27,339 nt of DNA. Origin: an uncultured Eubacteriales bacterium (lineage in GTDB: Bacteria > Bacillota > Clostridia > Oscillospirales > CAG-272). Under the pieces are notes generated by a model. It did no database searches. It was not told the origin of the DNA and saw only the letters and a list, made by a program, of their open reading frames with translations. The stretch spans positions 1-27,339 of the forward strand of contig CAKSLR010000007.1 in the NCBI GenBank assembly GCA_934467435.1, written 5' to 3'. Below, piece by piece: positions 1 to 7,726 of the stretch. Positions within the stretch are counted from its first letter, which is position 1, and every line of letters starts with the position of its first letter. The position numbers were made by a program, and so were the translations under genes.

Positions 1-87
1 GGGGCGATGGGCGCTTCTTCGGCGGGGCAGGTTTCCCTCCCTCACCGGTCTTCTGTTTCCCTTTCCCATTATTTTTTTGAAAAAATC

Positions 88-116
88 TTGAAAAACAGAG
101 AAAAACATAGTACAAT
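88..116 (+). promoter_or_regulatory. Sigma-A-type promoter for the DUF6110-like/P1B ATPase pair
   Basis: A -35 TTGAAA (88-93) and -10 TACAAT (111-116) are separated by exactly 17 bp. The predicted start near 123 lies just before the SD AGGAGG (128-133), giving a very short leader. Bases 1-87 hold no gene or motif that I can support. Confidence 0.75.
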
Positions 117-139
117 AAAACCAAAACAGGAGGTATTCG

Positions 140-418
140 ATGATGATTGAAAAAATGGGACTCTTTGCCGCCGGCGTTCTTTTCGGTACCGCCGGAATCC
201 GTCTTCTCTCTTGCCGGGATGCCAAAAAGGTCTATACCCACGCGACCGCCGCAGTCCTTCGGGCGAAGGAGGATGTTATGACCCGTGTGACCCGGGTACG
301 GGAGAACTGCAATGACATTCTTGCCGATGCGAAGGAGATCAACGAAAAGCGCGCAGAGGTCGAGCAGCCCGAGACGATTTCGGACGATTCCGCCGCAGCA
401 GAAGAGGTAACGCAATAA
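140..418 (+). CDS. Small DUF6110-like membrane-anchored protein
   Basis: This 92-aa protein has a hydrophobic N-terminal segment (about residues 6-24), then a charged, probably helical region (about 30-75) and an acidic C-terminus. The first segment ends in a Leu-Leu-Ser-Cys-Arg-Asp stretch. It resembles the small DUF6110-type proteins that I recall being encoded next to P1B ATPases in Clostridia; this family call is from memory. The SD AGGAGG (128-133) is 6 nt before ATG 140; ATG 143 is an alternative start. The ATPase follows 60 bp downstream on the same strand with no obvious second promoter, so the two are probably one transcript. A role as a small accessory subunit or metal-delivery partner is inference only. 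It contains no CxxC or His-rich metal site. Confidence 0.72.
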   Translation: MMIEKMGLFAAGVLFGTAGIRLLSCRDAKKVYTHATAAVLRAKEDVMTRVTRVRENCNDILADAKEINEKRAEVEQPETISDDSAAAEEVTQ

Positions 419-423
419 AGGGG

Positions 424-457
424 AGGGAGCCGGCGCCGGCAAAGCGCGGCTCCTTTT
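424..457 (+). other. Intergenic hairpin between the small gene and the ATPase gene
   Basis: Bases 425-432 pair with 447-454 (GGAGCC against GGCTCC plus flanking pairs) around a GC-rich loop, followed by TTTTCC. The T-tract is poor, so this is more likely a partial terminator or mRNA-stabilising hairpin that sets the ratio of the two proteins than a full stop. Confidence 0.4.
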
Positions 458-478
458 CCTTACAGGGAGTAACCGTAT

Positions 479-2641
479 ATGGAATGTATCATCTTGCATG
501 AAAGCCGCGGGCGGATGCGCGTGCATCTTGCCGTCGGACGTATGACACCGGAGGAAGCGGACATTCTGGAGTATTACCTGCGCCATGTGGCGGGGGTGGA
601 TAACGTCACCGTGTACGACCGCACCTGCGATGCCATCCTTCTCTATCACGGTGCGCGCGGTCTTGTAACCGGCGCGCTGGCACGGTTTTCGTTCGGTCTG
701 ACGGAGGCGCGCGCCCTGGTGCCGGAGCACACCTCCCGACGCCTGAACCGGGAGTTTGAAGACCGGCTGGTATTCGCCCTGGCGCGCCGGGCGGTAACCA
801 AAATGCTGTTCCCGGCTCCGCTTGCCGCCGCCATCACACTGATCCGATCGGCACGCTACCTTCGGGAGGGGATCCGCGAACTTTGGTCGCGGCGCCTGTC
901 CGTTCCGGTTCTTGATGCCACGGCGGTCACGGTTTCGCTGCTCCGCGGTGATTTTGCCACCGCCGGCTCGGTCATGTTTATGCTCGGGCTCGGTGAGATT
1001 TTGGAGGACTGGACGCGCAAAAAATCCCTTGCCGATCTGGCGGGCGCCATGGCCCTGAATGTCGATAAAGTGTGGAAGCGGGAGGGCGACACGGAAACGC
1101 TCGTTCCCGTCAACGATGTGGCGGTCGGAGATCTGGTGGTCGTCCGAACCGGTAACATGATTCCGCTGGACGGCGTTGTGGTGTCGGGCGAGGGCATGGT
1201 CAACCAGGCGTCGATGACGGGCGAATCGCTGCCGATTCCCAAGCGGGAGGGCAGTTATGTATATGCCGGCACCGTGATCGAGGAGGGCGAGTGCATCGTC
1301 CGCATCGAAAAAGTCTCAGGCGGCGGGCGGTATGATCGCATTGTCCGCATGATTGAGGAATCCGAAAAACTGAAATCGACAACCGAGGACAAAGCCTCCC
1401 GCCTGGCGGACAGGCTGGTTCCGTACACGCTTGCCGGTACGGCAGCCATGTATCTGCTGACGCGCAACGTGACCAAAGCACTTGCCGTGCTGATGGTGGA
1501 TTTTTCGTGCGCGCTGAAACTCTCCATGCCCATCGCGGTGCTTTCCGCGATGCGGGAGGGAAACCACCACAAAATTTCCGTCAAGGGCGGGCGGTTCTTG
1601 GAAACGGTTGCCCGCGCCGACACCATTGTGTTTGATAAAACCGGCACCCTGACCTACGCCACCCCGTATGTGGCGGAGGTGGTTGCCTTTGACGGGCACG
1701 ACCCGGACGAAATGCTGCGCCTTGCCGCGTGCCTGGAGGAGCATTACCCCCATTCCATGGCAAACGCCGTGACGGAAGAAGCCAGAAAGCGCGGACTCTC
1801 GCATGAAGAATACCACTCCAAGGTACAATATGTGGTTGCACACGGCATCTCCAGTATGGTGGAGGGGGAGAAGGTCATCATCGGCAGTGCACACTTTGTG
1901 TTTGAGGACGAAGGGTGCACCGTGCCCGAGGCGGAGACGGACAAATTTCGTGCGCTCTCTCCGGAGTATTCGCACCTCTACCTTTGCGTTTCCGGCAAAC
2001 TGGCAGCGGTGATCTGCGTTTATGACCGGCTGCGGGACGAAGCCCGCGACGCCATTGCAGCGCTGCACGCCTGTGGCATCCGCAAGGTCGTGATGATGAC
2101 CGGGGATAACCGGGCAACGGCGGCAGCGGTGGCAGAAAAGGTGGGCGCGGACGAATACCACGCCGAAGTTCTGCCGGAGGACAAGGCAAAATTCATCCGC
2201 CGGGAAAAAGAGGCGGGTCACACCGTGATGATGATCGGCGACGGCATCAACGACTCCCCTGCCCTCTCGGCGGCGGATGTCGGTATTGCCATCAACACCG
2301 GTGCCGCCATTGCAAAGGAGATTGCAGACATCACCGTTTCGTCGGACAGCCTGTTTGAAATCGTAACGCTGCGCCGCCTGAGCACGGCGCTGGAAGACCG
2401 GATTCACCGCAATTACCGCTTCATTGTGGGCTTCAACCTCATGCTGATTGCCCTGGGCGTGGGAGGCATCATCACGCCGACCACCTCGGCGCTGTTACAC
2501 AATACGTCCACGCTGGCAATCAGCCTGAAGAGTATGACGAACCTGCTACCCGCAAAGCCCACGGACGAAACCAAAGATGCACCCGCTGCGCTGCCCGCCG
2601 GCAGAGAGAAAGCCGGGCAAGCGGAAGTCGCCCTTGCGTGA
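479..2641 (+). CDS. Heavy-metal P1B-type ATPase with a non-canonical SCA membrane motif
   Basis: An ATP-driven metal transporter of the inner membrane, 720 aa. Seen: actuator TGES at 247-250, phosphorylation motif DKTGTLT at 386-392 (Asp386 is phosphorylated) and hinge GDGIND at 587-592. The transmembrane metal motif, normally CPC, SPC or TPC, reads Ser343-Cys344-Ala345 followed by Leu-Lys-Leu-Ser, so the usual proline is absent. The N-terminal 60 or so residues look like a degenerate HMA (ferredoxin-fold) domain with no CxxC. The C-terminus carries a hydrophilic tail rich in Ala, Lys and Glu. SD AGGGAG (464-469) lies 9 nt before ATG. The metal cannot be read from the sequence; Mn, Zn or another transition metal is possible, and efflux is the usual direction for P1B pumps. 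The paired small gene upstream probably belongs to the same function. Confidence 0.92.
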   Translation: MECIILHESRGRMRVHLAVGRMTPEEADILEYYLRHVAGVDNVTVYDRTCDAILLYHGARGLVTGALARFSFGLTEARALVPEHTSRRLNREFEDRLVFALARRAVTKMLFPAPLAAAITLIRSARYLREGIRELWSRRLSVPVLDATAVTVSLLRGDFATAGSVMFMLGLGEILEDWTRKKSLADLAGAMALNVDKVWKREGDTETLVPVNDVAVGDLVVVRTGNMIPLDGVVVSGEGMVNQASMTGESLPIPKREGSYVYAGTVIEEGECIVRIEKVSGGGRYDRIVRMIEESEKLKSTTEDKASRLADRLVPYTLAGTAAMYLLTRNVTKALAVLMVDFSCALKLSMPIAVLSAMREGNHHKISVKGGRFLETVARADTIVFDKTGTLTYATPYVAEVVAFDGHDPDEMLRLAACLEEHYPHSMANAVTEEARKRGLSHEEYHSKVQYVVAHGISSMVEGEKVIIGSAHFVFEDEGCTVPEAETDKFRALSPEYSHLYLCVSGKLAAVICVYDRLRDEARDAIAALHACGIRKVVMMTGDNRATAAAVAEKVGADEYHAEVLPEDKAKFIRREKEAGHTVMMIGDGINDSPALSAADVGIAINTGAAIAKEIADITVSSDSLFEIVTLRRLSTALEDRIHRNYRFIVGFNLMLIALGVGGIITPTTSALLHNTSTLAISLKSMTNLLPAKPTDETKDAPAALPAGREKAGQAEVALA

Positions 2642-2684
2642 GAGGAAGCGCGCCCGAAAAAAATCCGGGGAAGCGCACGGCACG

Positions 2685-2713
2685 AAAAACCCGGGCGCCG
2701 TCGGCGCCCGGGT
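2685..2713 (-). terminator. Second minus-strand terminator-like hairpin beyond tRNA-Gln
   Basis: Bases 2690-2699 pair with 2703-2712 around a 3-nt loop. On the minus strand the stem is followed by five T (complement of A 2685-2689); on the plus strand no T-run follows. It therefore acts mainly on minus-strand transcripts, as a back-up to the terminator at 2771-2805, and sits 48 bp past the convergent ATPase stop. Confidence 0.6.
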
Positions 2714-2770
2714 GCAAAAACGGTAGGAATCAAGCCTCCGACTCCAAAAACGTGAAAAAAAGCCCGGCGC

Positions 2771-2805
2771 AAAAAAAGCGGGAGATTTCTTCCGAAATCT
2801 CCCGC
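2771..2805 (-). terminator. Rho-independent terminator of tRNA-Gln
   Basis: A perfect 12-bp stem (2778-2789 with 2794-2805) with loop TTCC is followed on the minus strand by seven T (complement of A 2771-2777). It begins about 27 nt past the tRNA CCA end. Confidence 0.85.
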
Positions 2806-2832
2806 CGCGCCGCCCGGGGGGCAACGCCGTTC

Positions 2833-2909
2833 TGGCTGGGGTGACTGGATTCGAACCAGCGAGTGCAGGAGTCAAAGTCCTGTGCCTTAACCAATTTGGC
2901 GACACCCCA
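2833..2909 (-). tRNA. tRNA-Gln (anticodon TTG)
   Basis: On the minus strand a full cloverleaf can be drawn. The acceptor stem TGGGGTG pairs with CACCCCA, with discriminator G and an encoded CCA (2833-2835). The T-arm contains GGTTCGAATCC. The anticodon stem CAGGA/TCCTG closes the 7-nt loop CTTTGAC (2871-2877), giving anticodon TTG at 2873-2875, which reads CAA (and probably CAG) as glutamine. The U1-A72 acceptor pair is typical of bacterial tRNA-Gln. The D-loop is slightly long, for a total of 77 nt. It is a single-gene transcript with its own consensus promoter, divergent from thrS. Confidence 0.97.
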
Positions 2910-2920
2910 ATAACTTCCTC

Positions 2921-2949
2921 ATTATAGCATAGATTTCCCCGGCTGTCAA
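2921..2949 (-). promoter_or_regulatory. Consensus promoter of tRNA-Gln
   Basis: On the minus strand: TTGACA (complement of 2944-2949), 17 bp, TATAAT (complement of 2921-2926), with a TGC extended -10. The mature tRNA starts 12 nt downstream. It is a perfect match to the sigma-A consensus, as expected for a stable RNA gene. Confidence 0.9.
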
Positions 2950-3003
2950 CTTCTTTTTCATGCCCGTATAAAAATTTTTGATCCGATAAAGGAGAATATT
3001 CTG

Positions 3004-4782
3004 ATGGAGAACCACGAAGAAATGCAAAAAATCTGTCGTCACTCACTCTCTCACATCCTGGCAAAGGCAGTGACGGAGTTGTACGACAACGTCAAACTGG
3101 CGATCGGTCCCGCGATTGACAACGGCTTTTATTACGATTTTGATCTGCCCCACTCGCTCTCGACGGAGGATTTTGACGGCATTACCGCCAAGATGCAGGA
3201 AATTCTGAAGCGCGGCGAGGACTTTGTGGAAGAAGAGGTCAGCGCGGACGAGGCACGCCGCATTTTTGCCGACCAACCCTACAAACTGGAACTGATCGAC
3301 GGGCTTGGCGATGAAAAGATTACCCTGTACCACACCGGCGATGACTTTGTAGACCTTTGCCGCGGCCCGCACGTGAAAAACGCGAAAGAACTGCGGAGTT
3401 GGGCGTTTCAGATTGCATCGGCGACCGGTGCTTACTGGCGCGGCGACTCCAAGCGACCGATGCTGCAGCGCGTGTATGTTTATGCGTTCCCGACCAGGGC
3501 GGAACTGAAAGCCTATGTAAACGGGCTGGAGGAAGCCAAGAAACGGGACCATAACAAACTGGGCAGAGAACTGGAATACTTCACCACCGTAGACTATATC
3601 GGGCAGGGCCTGCCGATTCTGCTCCCGAAGGGGGCAAAGGTCATTCAGACGCTGGAGCGCTTTGTGGAGGACGAAGAGGCACGCCGCGGCTACCTTCTGA
3701 CCATGACGCCCCTGATGGCAAAGCGGGAACTTTACAAGATTTCGGGGCACTGGGATCATTACCTGGACGGGATGTTCGTGATGGGTGACCCGAACGATGA
3801 AACCAAAGAGTGCTTTGCCCTGCGCCCGATGACCTGCCCCTTCCAGTATCAGGTCTTTCTCAACCGTCCGCGCTCTTACCGTGACCTGCCGATGCGCCTC
3901 GGGGAGACCTCGACCCTCTTCCGCAACGAAGATTCGGGCGAGATGCACGGTCTCATTCGTGTGCGGCAGTTCACGATTTCCGAGGGGCATCTGATTCTGC
4001 GCCCAGACCAGCTCGAAGAAGAATTCCGCGGGTGCGTGGATCTTGCCATGTTCATGCTGGATGCGGTCGGTCTGCGGGAGCACTGCACCTTCCGTTTCTC
4101 GCAATGGGACCCGAACCGCAAGGATAAATACGAAGGAACGCCCGAGCAGTGGGCGGTGGCGCAGGAGACCATGGGTAAGATTTTGGATCACATGGGCATT
4201 GACTACACCATCGGCATTGACGAGGCAGCCTTCTACGGTCCGAAACTGGACATTCAGTGTAAGAACGTGTTCGGTAAAGAAGACACCATCATCACCGTAC
4301 AGATCGATATGCTGCTTGCCGAGAAATTCGGCATGGAGTATACCGACCGTGACGGCAAGAAGGTGCACCCCTATATCATCCACCGTACCTCTCTCGGTTG
4401 CTACCAGCGGACGCTGGCACTGCTGATTGAAAAATACGCCGGCGCCCTGCCCTTCTGGATCAGTGCTACGCAGGTCGGCGTGGTTCCGGTACGTCCCGAA
4501 CACAACGAATACGCCGCCCGCGTGGCGGAGGCGCTGCGCGCCGCCGGCATTCGCACCGAGGTGGACGACGAGGACGAGATGATGGGCGCGAAGGTCAAGA
4601 AATTCCGAGCCGACAAGGTCCCCTACACCGTGATTGTGGGTGACAAAGAGATGTCGGAAGGAACCGTTTCGCTGAAGATCCGCGGCGGTGCCGGGCAGAA
4701 CGATGTGCCGCTTGACCGCTTTGTGGATGCCTGCCGGGAAATGGTGAAGACCACGGCGCTGGAACTGAAAAACGAGTTTTAA
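3004..4782 (+). CDS. thrS: Threonine--tRNA ligase lacking the N-terminal TGS domain
   Basis: Class II synthetase that charges tRNA-Thr with threonine in the cytoplasm, 592 aa against about 640 for E. coli ThrS. The protein starts directly at the editing domain (HSLSH near residue 14), so the roughly 60-residue TGS domain is missing. The catalytic core shows the expected zinc ligands Cys278, His329 and His460. Motif 2 is seen as TLFRNEDSGEMHGLIRVRQF. The stretch around His329 reads TISEGHL rather than the E. coli TQDDAHIF, a variant I recall from Clostridia. The C-terminal anticodon-binding domain is intact (TQVGVVPVRPEHNEYA onward). SD AAAGGAG (2988-2994) lies 9 nt before ATG. Only 94 bp separate it from tRNA-Gln, too short for a T-box leader, so the usual Firmicute T-box control is absent here. 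Confidence 0.97.
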   Translation: MENHEEMQKICRHSLSHILAKAVTELYDNVKLAIGPAIDNGFYYDFDLPHSLSTEDFDGITAKMQEILKRGEDFVEEEVSADEARRIFADQPYKLELIDGLGDEKITLYHTGDDFVDLCRGPHVKNAKELRSWAFQIASATGAYWRGDSKRPMLQRVYVYAFPTRAELKAYVNGLEEAKKRDHNKLGRELEYFTTVDYIGQGLPILLPKGAKVIQTLERFVEDEEARRGYLLTMTPLMAKRELYKISGHWDHYLDGMFVMGDPNDETKECFALRPMTCPFQYQVFLNRPRSYRDLPMRLGETSTLFRNEDSGEMHGLIRVRQFTISEGHLILRPDQLEEEFRGCVDLAMFMLDAVGLREHCTFRFSQWDPNRKDKYEGTPEQWAVAQETMGKILDHMGIDYTIGIDEAAFYGPKLDIQCKNVFGKEDTIITVQIDMLLAEKFGMEYTDRDGKKVHPYIIHRTSLGCYQRTLALLIEKYAGALPFWISATQVGVVPVRPEHNEYAARVAEALRAAGIRTEVDDEDEMMGAKVKKFRADKVPYTVIVGDKEMSEGTVSLKIRGGAGQNDVPLDRFVDACREMVKTTALELKNEF

Positions 4783-4785
4783 CCG

Positions 4786-4818
4786 AAAAAACGGCACCCC
4801 CTACGGGGTGCCGTTTTT
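4786..4818. terminator. Bidirectional terminator between thrS and the PHP gene
   Basis: A-tract 4786-4791, 10-bp stem (4791-4800 with 4805-4814), loop CTAC, T-tract 4814-4818. The symmetrical A/T flanks let it end both thrS (plus) and the PHP operon (minus). Confidence 0.88.
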
Positions 4819-4824
4819 CTCTGC

Positions 4825-5811
4825 TTAAAATTCTGCGGTAAAGTACGCGCGGGTGTTGGCGTGCTTTCCCTGATGGTCGGTCACGGTCAGGCGGATATAG
4901 GTGGCGGTGGGCGGAATCAGGAAGTCACCCTCGGTCACCGGATTCTCTCCCACCGCGCGGGTAGAAGCAAAATCACGTGCGTCCGACTGCATGGAGATCT
5001 GTGCCGCGGGAGAGGCGACAATGTGAACGCGCCCGTCCTCGACCCACAACTCGTGAATCTGCGGTCCTTCTGAGGCGTAAAAATCCCCGCGCATGAGCGC
5101 CGCGGTGATGGTGCGATACTCCAGTTTCTCCGCACGGATCATCACAAACCCGCCGCCCGCATCCGAGCGCGGGTCATCCTGCGGCAGGGAGTTGTGGTTA
5201 TCATCCGCCGCCACGGGGAACAGACGGATGCCGTGCTGCAGAAAATCATCATAGATATAAGGAACGTAATCTTCATACCCCGCAACGAACGAGCCGTAGT
5301 TCTCAATCTCCATGGCGTGCATGCCGCGGTAATGAAGATACTCTTCATGCGTTTCTTTCGACCAGACCGGATGATTGTACGTGACGAAAAAGCCTTTATC
5401 CGCCACGGTGGTCATCATTTCGGAAATCGTATCGGGGTCATAGTGCGGTGAATCGGGACCCCGATCCTGGCAGATGCCGCGGAAGGGGTGTTCTTTGCCG
5501 TACCAGGGGTGATCATAGGTATCGGGGTCAAGGGCAATGCCGTTGAAATGGCAGGTGCGGGTGTGCCCCCAATCTTTTCCCTTTTCGTTGATGCAGAGTT
5601 CAAACCCGCCGAGCGCAAGAAAATGTTCGTCGGTCAGATTGTGGTGCTGCACAAACACATCATGGTCGGTATAGGCGATGATGGAATACCCCATGGACAT
5701 ATAATAATCCTTCAGTTCCGCCGGGGTCAGGCGCCCGTCCGAAACGGTGGAGTGGCAGTGCAGGTTGGCTTTGTAGAACTGCCCGCCTTCGGGCAAAAGA
5801 TATTTTTTCAT
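4825..5811 (-). CDS. PHP-domain metal-dependent phosphoesterase-like protein
   Basis: A 328-aa protein with a PHP fold, which in related proteins binds two or three metal ions and hydrolyses phosphoesters. Ligand motifs visible: His18-x-His20 with Asp25 (LHCHSTVSDG), Asp49-His50 (YTDHD), Glu71, His147 (YNHP) and Asp204-x-His206. After about residue 230 there is a beta-rich C-terminal domain. There is no signal peptide, so it should be cytoplasmic. It is the last gene of a minus-strand operon, 24 bp after the CE2 esterase lipoprotein. The nearest SD (AGGAG) is about 12 nt before ATG, a long spacing that suggests lower expression than the upstream genes. The true substrate is unknown; it could equally be a hydrolase acting on sugar phosphates or nucleotides. 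It is not a DNA polymerase or HisJ-type PHP by length. Confidence 0.85.
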   Translation of the reverse strand: MKKYLLPEGGQFYKANLHCHSTVSDGRLTPAELKDYYMSMGYSIIAYTDHDVFVQHHNLTDEHFLALGGFELCINEKGKDWGHTRTCHFNGIALDPDTYDHPWYGKEHPFRGICQDRGPDSPHYDPDTISEMMTTVADKGFFVTYNHPVWSKETHEEYLHYRGMHAMEIENYGSFVAGYEDYVPYIYDDFLQHGIRLFPVAADDNHNSLPQDDPRSDAGGGFVMIRAEKLEYRTITAALMRGDFYASEGPQIHELWVEDGRVHIVASPAAQISMQSDARDFASTRAVGENPVTEGDFLIPPTATYIRLTVTDHQGKHANTRAYFTAEF

Positions 5812-5835
5812 ATCGGATGTTGTCTCCTGTTTGTT

Positions 5836-7263
5836 TTAATGAATCCCCAGTTTGATACAGATTGCCTCCGTCAGCACCTCGGCAGCGTCCCGGTGGGCGG
5901 CAAGGCAGGGGTGCCCGCCGTAGCCGGTTTTCAGCGGCAGCACCACAGCGGTGACCGAAATGCCCTCCGCCGAAAGAATGTCCGCCACGGCGGCAACCGA
6001 CTTGGCAAGCCCGGTTTCCATCATGCCGGAGCAAAGGAAGAAATGCACATCCTTCCCGTAAACCGCAGCGAGATTCCGCACAAAGGCAAGATATGCCGCG
6101 CGGTAATCTGCCTCCGAAAAGACGGGGTTGCGGTCATTTTCTTTTTCGGCACTATGCCAGATGTCGTTGGTACCAAGGTTAATAACCACCACATCGGGCG
6201 CATCTTTTGTAAGATCCCACGCAGTCCGGCTGCCCGGGCTGACCCGATCATACGCCGTACCCGCAAAGACCGTTCCGTTATAGGGGTCGGTATAAAGTCC
6301 GATGCCGCTTTTGGCAAAGGCGGAATAGTACGCCCCGAGTTCCGTGGCAGTCAGACCGGCATAAGAGAGCAGCCCGTTCTGCGTTTCGGGCTGCAGCACG
6401 TCCGGATCCCCTTCCGCGCGCAGGTTCCCGTACCCGCAGGTAATGGAATCGCCGTACACATGCAGCCGGAAAGCGTAGGAATCCTCCGCCGGCAGCAGTC
6501 CGCCGCGCTCCACCGTCAGCGAAAGAAGGGAGGCGCGGGAAATGCTCTCCTCTGTCACCTTCAGCAGGCGCACGGTATGAACCCCTTCCCGATCAAATTC
6601 GGCAAGGGTGTAGGTGCCGTTTTTCCCGTCGGTCGCCAGGTTGATTTTGGTTTCCTCGGGGTCGGTCTTTCCGTCTGCCAGCACGGCGAAGATGGCATTG
6701 CCCGATTCGTTTTTCAGTTTTGCCGTCAGTTTCCTGCCGTAAAAACGCACCGAAATACCGGCGGCGGTGTTGGCAAGCAGGGTGGCGTTCCCCTTTTCTT
6801 CATATCGCCCGACATAGGAAATCCGTGCGTCATTTGCCGCGTACGTATTCTCCTGCGCAAAGACCGTAACGGTACAGTCGGCACTTGCCCCTTCACAGGC
6901 AGCGCTGACGGTCAGCGTACCCGGTCGCACCGCGCGGGCGCGGTAGGTATTTCCTTCCATGGTTTCTCCCGAGAGCATCCCTTCCTCCGAAACCCGGATC
7001 TCTGCCGTTGCGGGGTCACAGTGTTCCCCCGTGAGCGTAAAGGTCAGGCGCGTACCGACCACGCAATAGGAAACGTCCGCCGTTATCGTCAGGCGCGGGG
7101 TCGTATCCGTCGGGTCGGCGGGGGGCTTCGGTGCCCCGGTGGTGGTGGCAGGCGTCTGCCCCGTGCCTGTCCCGGTCGTATCCCCGGGGAGGGATGCCGG
7201 CGCACAGGCGCAGAACAAAAGAAAACAAACCGCTGCCAGCGCGAGGGAAAGCAGGCGCTTCAT
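5836..7263 (-). CDS. Secreted lipoprotein, CE2-type SGNH acetyl esterase with Ig-like domain
   Basis: 475 aa. Residues 1-20 form a lipoprotein signal (LFCAC, lipidated Cys20; Phe at -3 is slightly atypical), followed by a Thr/Pro-rich linker to about 50. An Ig-like beta domain (about 50-130) and a jelly-roll domain (about 140-255) come before the SGNH hydrolase domain (about 265-475). Catalytic signatures: GDSIT with Ser273, GTND at 364-367, and GGHP with His451. The order jelly-roll then SGNH is that of carbohydrate esterase family 2, which removes acetyl groups from xylan or glucomannan. The Asp normally three residues before the catalytic His is Tyr448 here; some CE2 enzymes are described as using a Ser-His dyad. 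The start overlaps the stop of the upstream small gene by 4 bp (ATGA). It probably sits on the outer face of the membrane. The extra Ig-like domain may act as a spacer through the cell wall. Confidence 0.85.
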   Translation of the reverse strand: MKRLLSLALAAVCFLLFCACAPASLPGDTTGTGTGQTPATTTGAPKPPADPTDTTPRLTITADVSYCVVGTRLTFTLTGEHCDPATAEIRVSEEGMLSGETMEGNTYRARAVRPGTLTVSAACEGASADCTVTVFAQENTYAANDARISYVGRYEEKGNATLLANTAAGISVRFYGRKLTAKLKNESGNAIFAVLADGKTDPEETKINLATDGKNGTYTLAEFDREGVHTVRLLKVTEESISRASLLSLTVERGGLLPAEDSYAFRLHVYGDSITCGYGNLRAEGDPDVLQPETQNGLLSYAGLTATELGAYYSAFAKSGIGLYTDPYNGTVFAGTAYDRVSPGSRTAWDLTKDAPDVVVINLGTNDIWHSAEKENDRNPVFSEADYRAAYLAFVRNLAAVYGKDVHFFLCSGMMETGLAKSVAAVADILSAEGISVTAVVLPLKTGYGGHPCLAAHRDAAEVLTEAICIKLGIH

Positions 7264-7547
7264 GCGTTCCCGCCCTCTGTTTTCTCTCCGCTCTCCCTGT
7301 CGGGTGCGGGTGCATCGGCTTGTGCTTCCGCGTTCTCACCGTCCGTTCCCTCTTCCGGGTTCGGGGTATCTTCCGGTGCGGCGCCGAGGTCGATGTGCGG
7401 CTGTTCGCCCATTCCGGCGGGCTTTTTCGGTGTCCGCAGCAGAACGTAGGCGATAATCGCCACCCCCACGCAAATGGCAGCAATACAGGCGACGGTGACC
7501 CACGGATTCATGGCGGTGCTGTTTGTCACGGCTTCTCCGTTACTCAT
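7260..7547 (-). CDS. Small single-pass membrane protein with acidic tail
   Basis: 95 aa. One transmembrane helix (about residues 15-38) is followed by Arg-Thr-Pro-Lys-Lys and then a long acidic tail rich in Glu, Ala, Pro, Gly and Asp with no predicted fold. The positive residues after the helix suggest that the C-terminus is cytoplasmic and the N-terminus outside. It has a strong GGAGGAGG SD 6 nt before ATG. It is the first gene of a three-gene operon and is translationally coupled (ATGA) to the CE2 lipoprotein gene. I recognise no family. Position suggests a membrane partner or anchor for the esterase lipoprotein, but this is inference. The low-complexity tail means that homology searches will be weak. 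Confidence 0.75.
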   Translation of the reverse strand: MSNGEAVTNSTAMNPWVTVACIAAICVGVAIIAYVLLRTPKKPAGMGEQPHIDLGAAPEDTPNPEEGTDGENAEAQADAPAPDRESGEKTEGGNA

Positions 7548-7618
7548 AAAAATCCTCCTCCGAAAAACTTGAAAAAAGCATAAAAACCCACCAAAATCAG
7601 GGGGTTCAACTTGCCCGT

Positions 7619-7647
7619 ATTATAGCACATAGCACACAAAAAGTCAA
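7619..7647 (-). promoter_or_regulatory. Promoter of the small TM/CE2/PHP operon
   Basis: Minus strand: TTGACT (complement of 7642-7647), 17 bp, TATAAT (complement of 7619-7624) with extended TGC. The word GTGCTAT occurs twice in tandem just upstream of and across the -10. It is divergent from the rpmB promoter, with an A/T-rich stretch (7648-7672) between the two -35 boxes that could serve as UP-element DNA. Confidence 0.82.
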
Positions 7648-7672
7648 CCTTAAAAAATAATTAAAAAACCTC

Positions 7673-7701
7673 TTGCTTTTTTTCGTTTTTCGTGCTATAA
7701 T
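7673..7701 (+). promoter_or_regulatory. rpmB: Promoter of rpmB
   Basis: TTGCTT (7673-7678), 17 bp, TATAAT (7696-7701), preceded by TGC (extended -10). Start is predicted near 7708, giving a leader of about 73 nt. Confidence 0.82.
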
Positions 7702-7726
7702 ACACTCTGTCAATTTGTGATAATTT

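Noticed and set aside
2910..3003. T-box leader before thrS
   Set aside because: Only 94 bp are available and they contain the tRNA-Gln promoter; no specifier stem or T-box sequence is seen.
3043..4797. 584-codon open frame antisense to thrS
   Set aside because: Lies wholly opposite a textbook thrS; long antisense frames are expected from high GC at codon third positions. No SD, no recognisable domain. Similar frames opposite the ATPase, CE2, foldase, ABC, GH109/NahK, GH10 and methyltransferase genes are rejected for the same reason.
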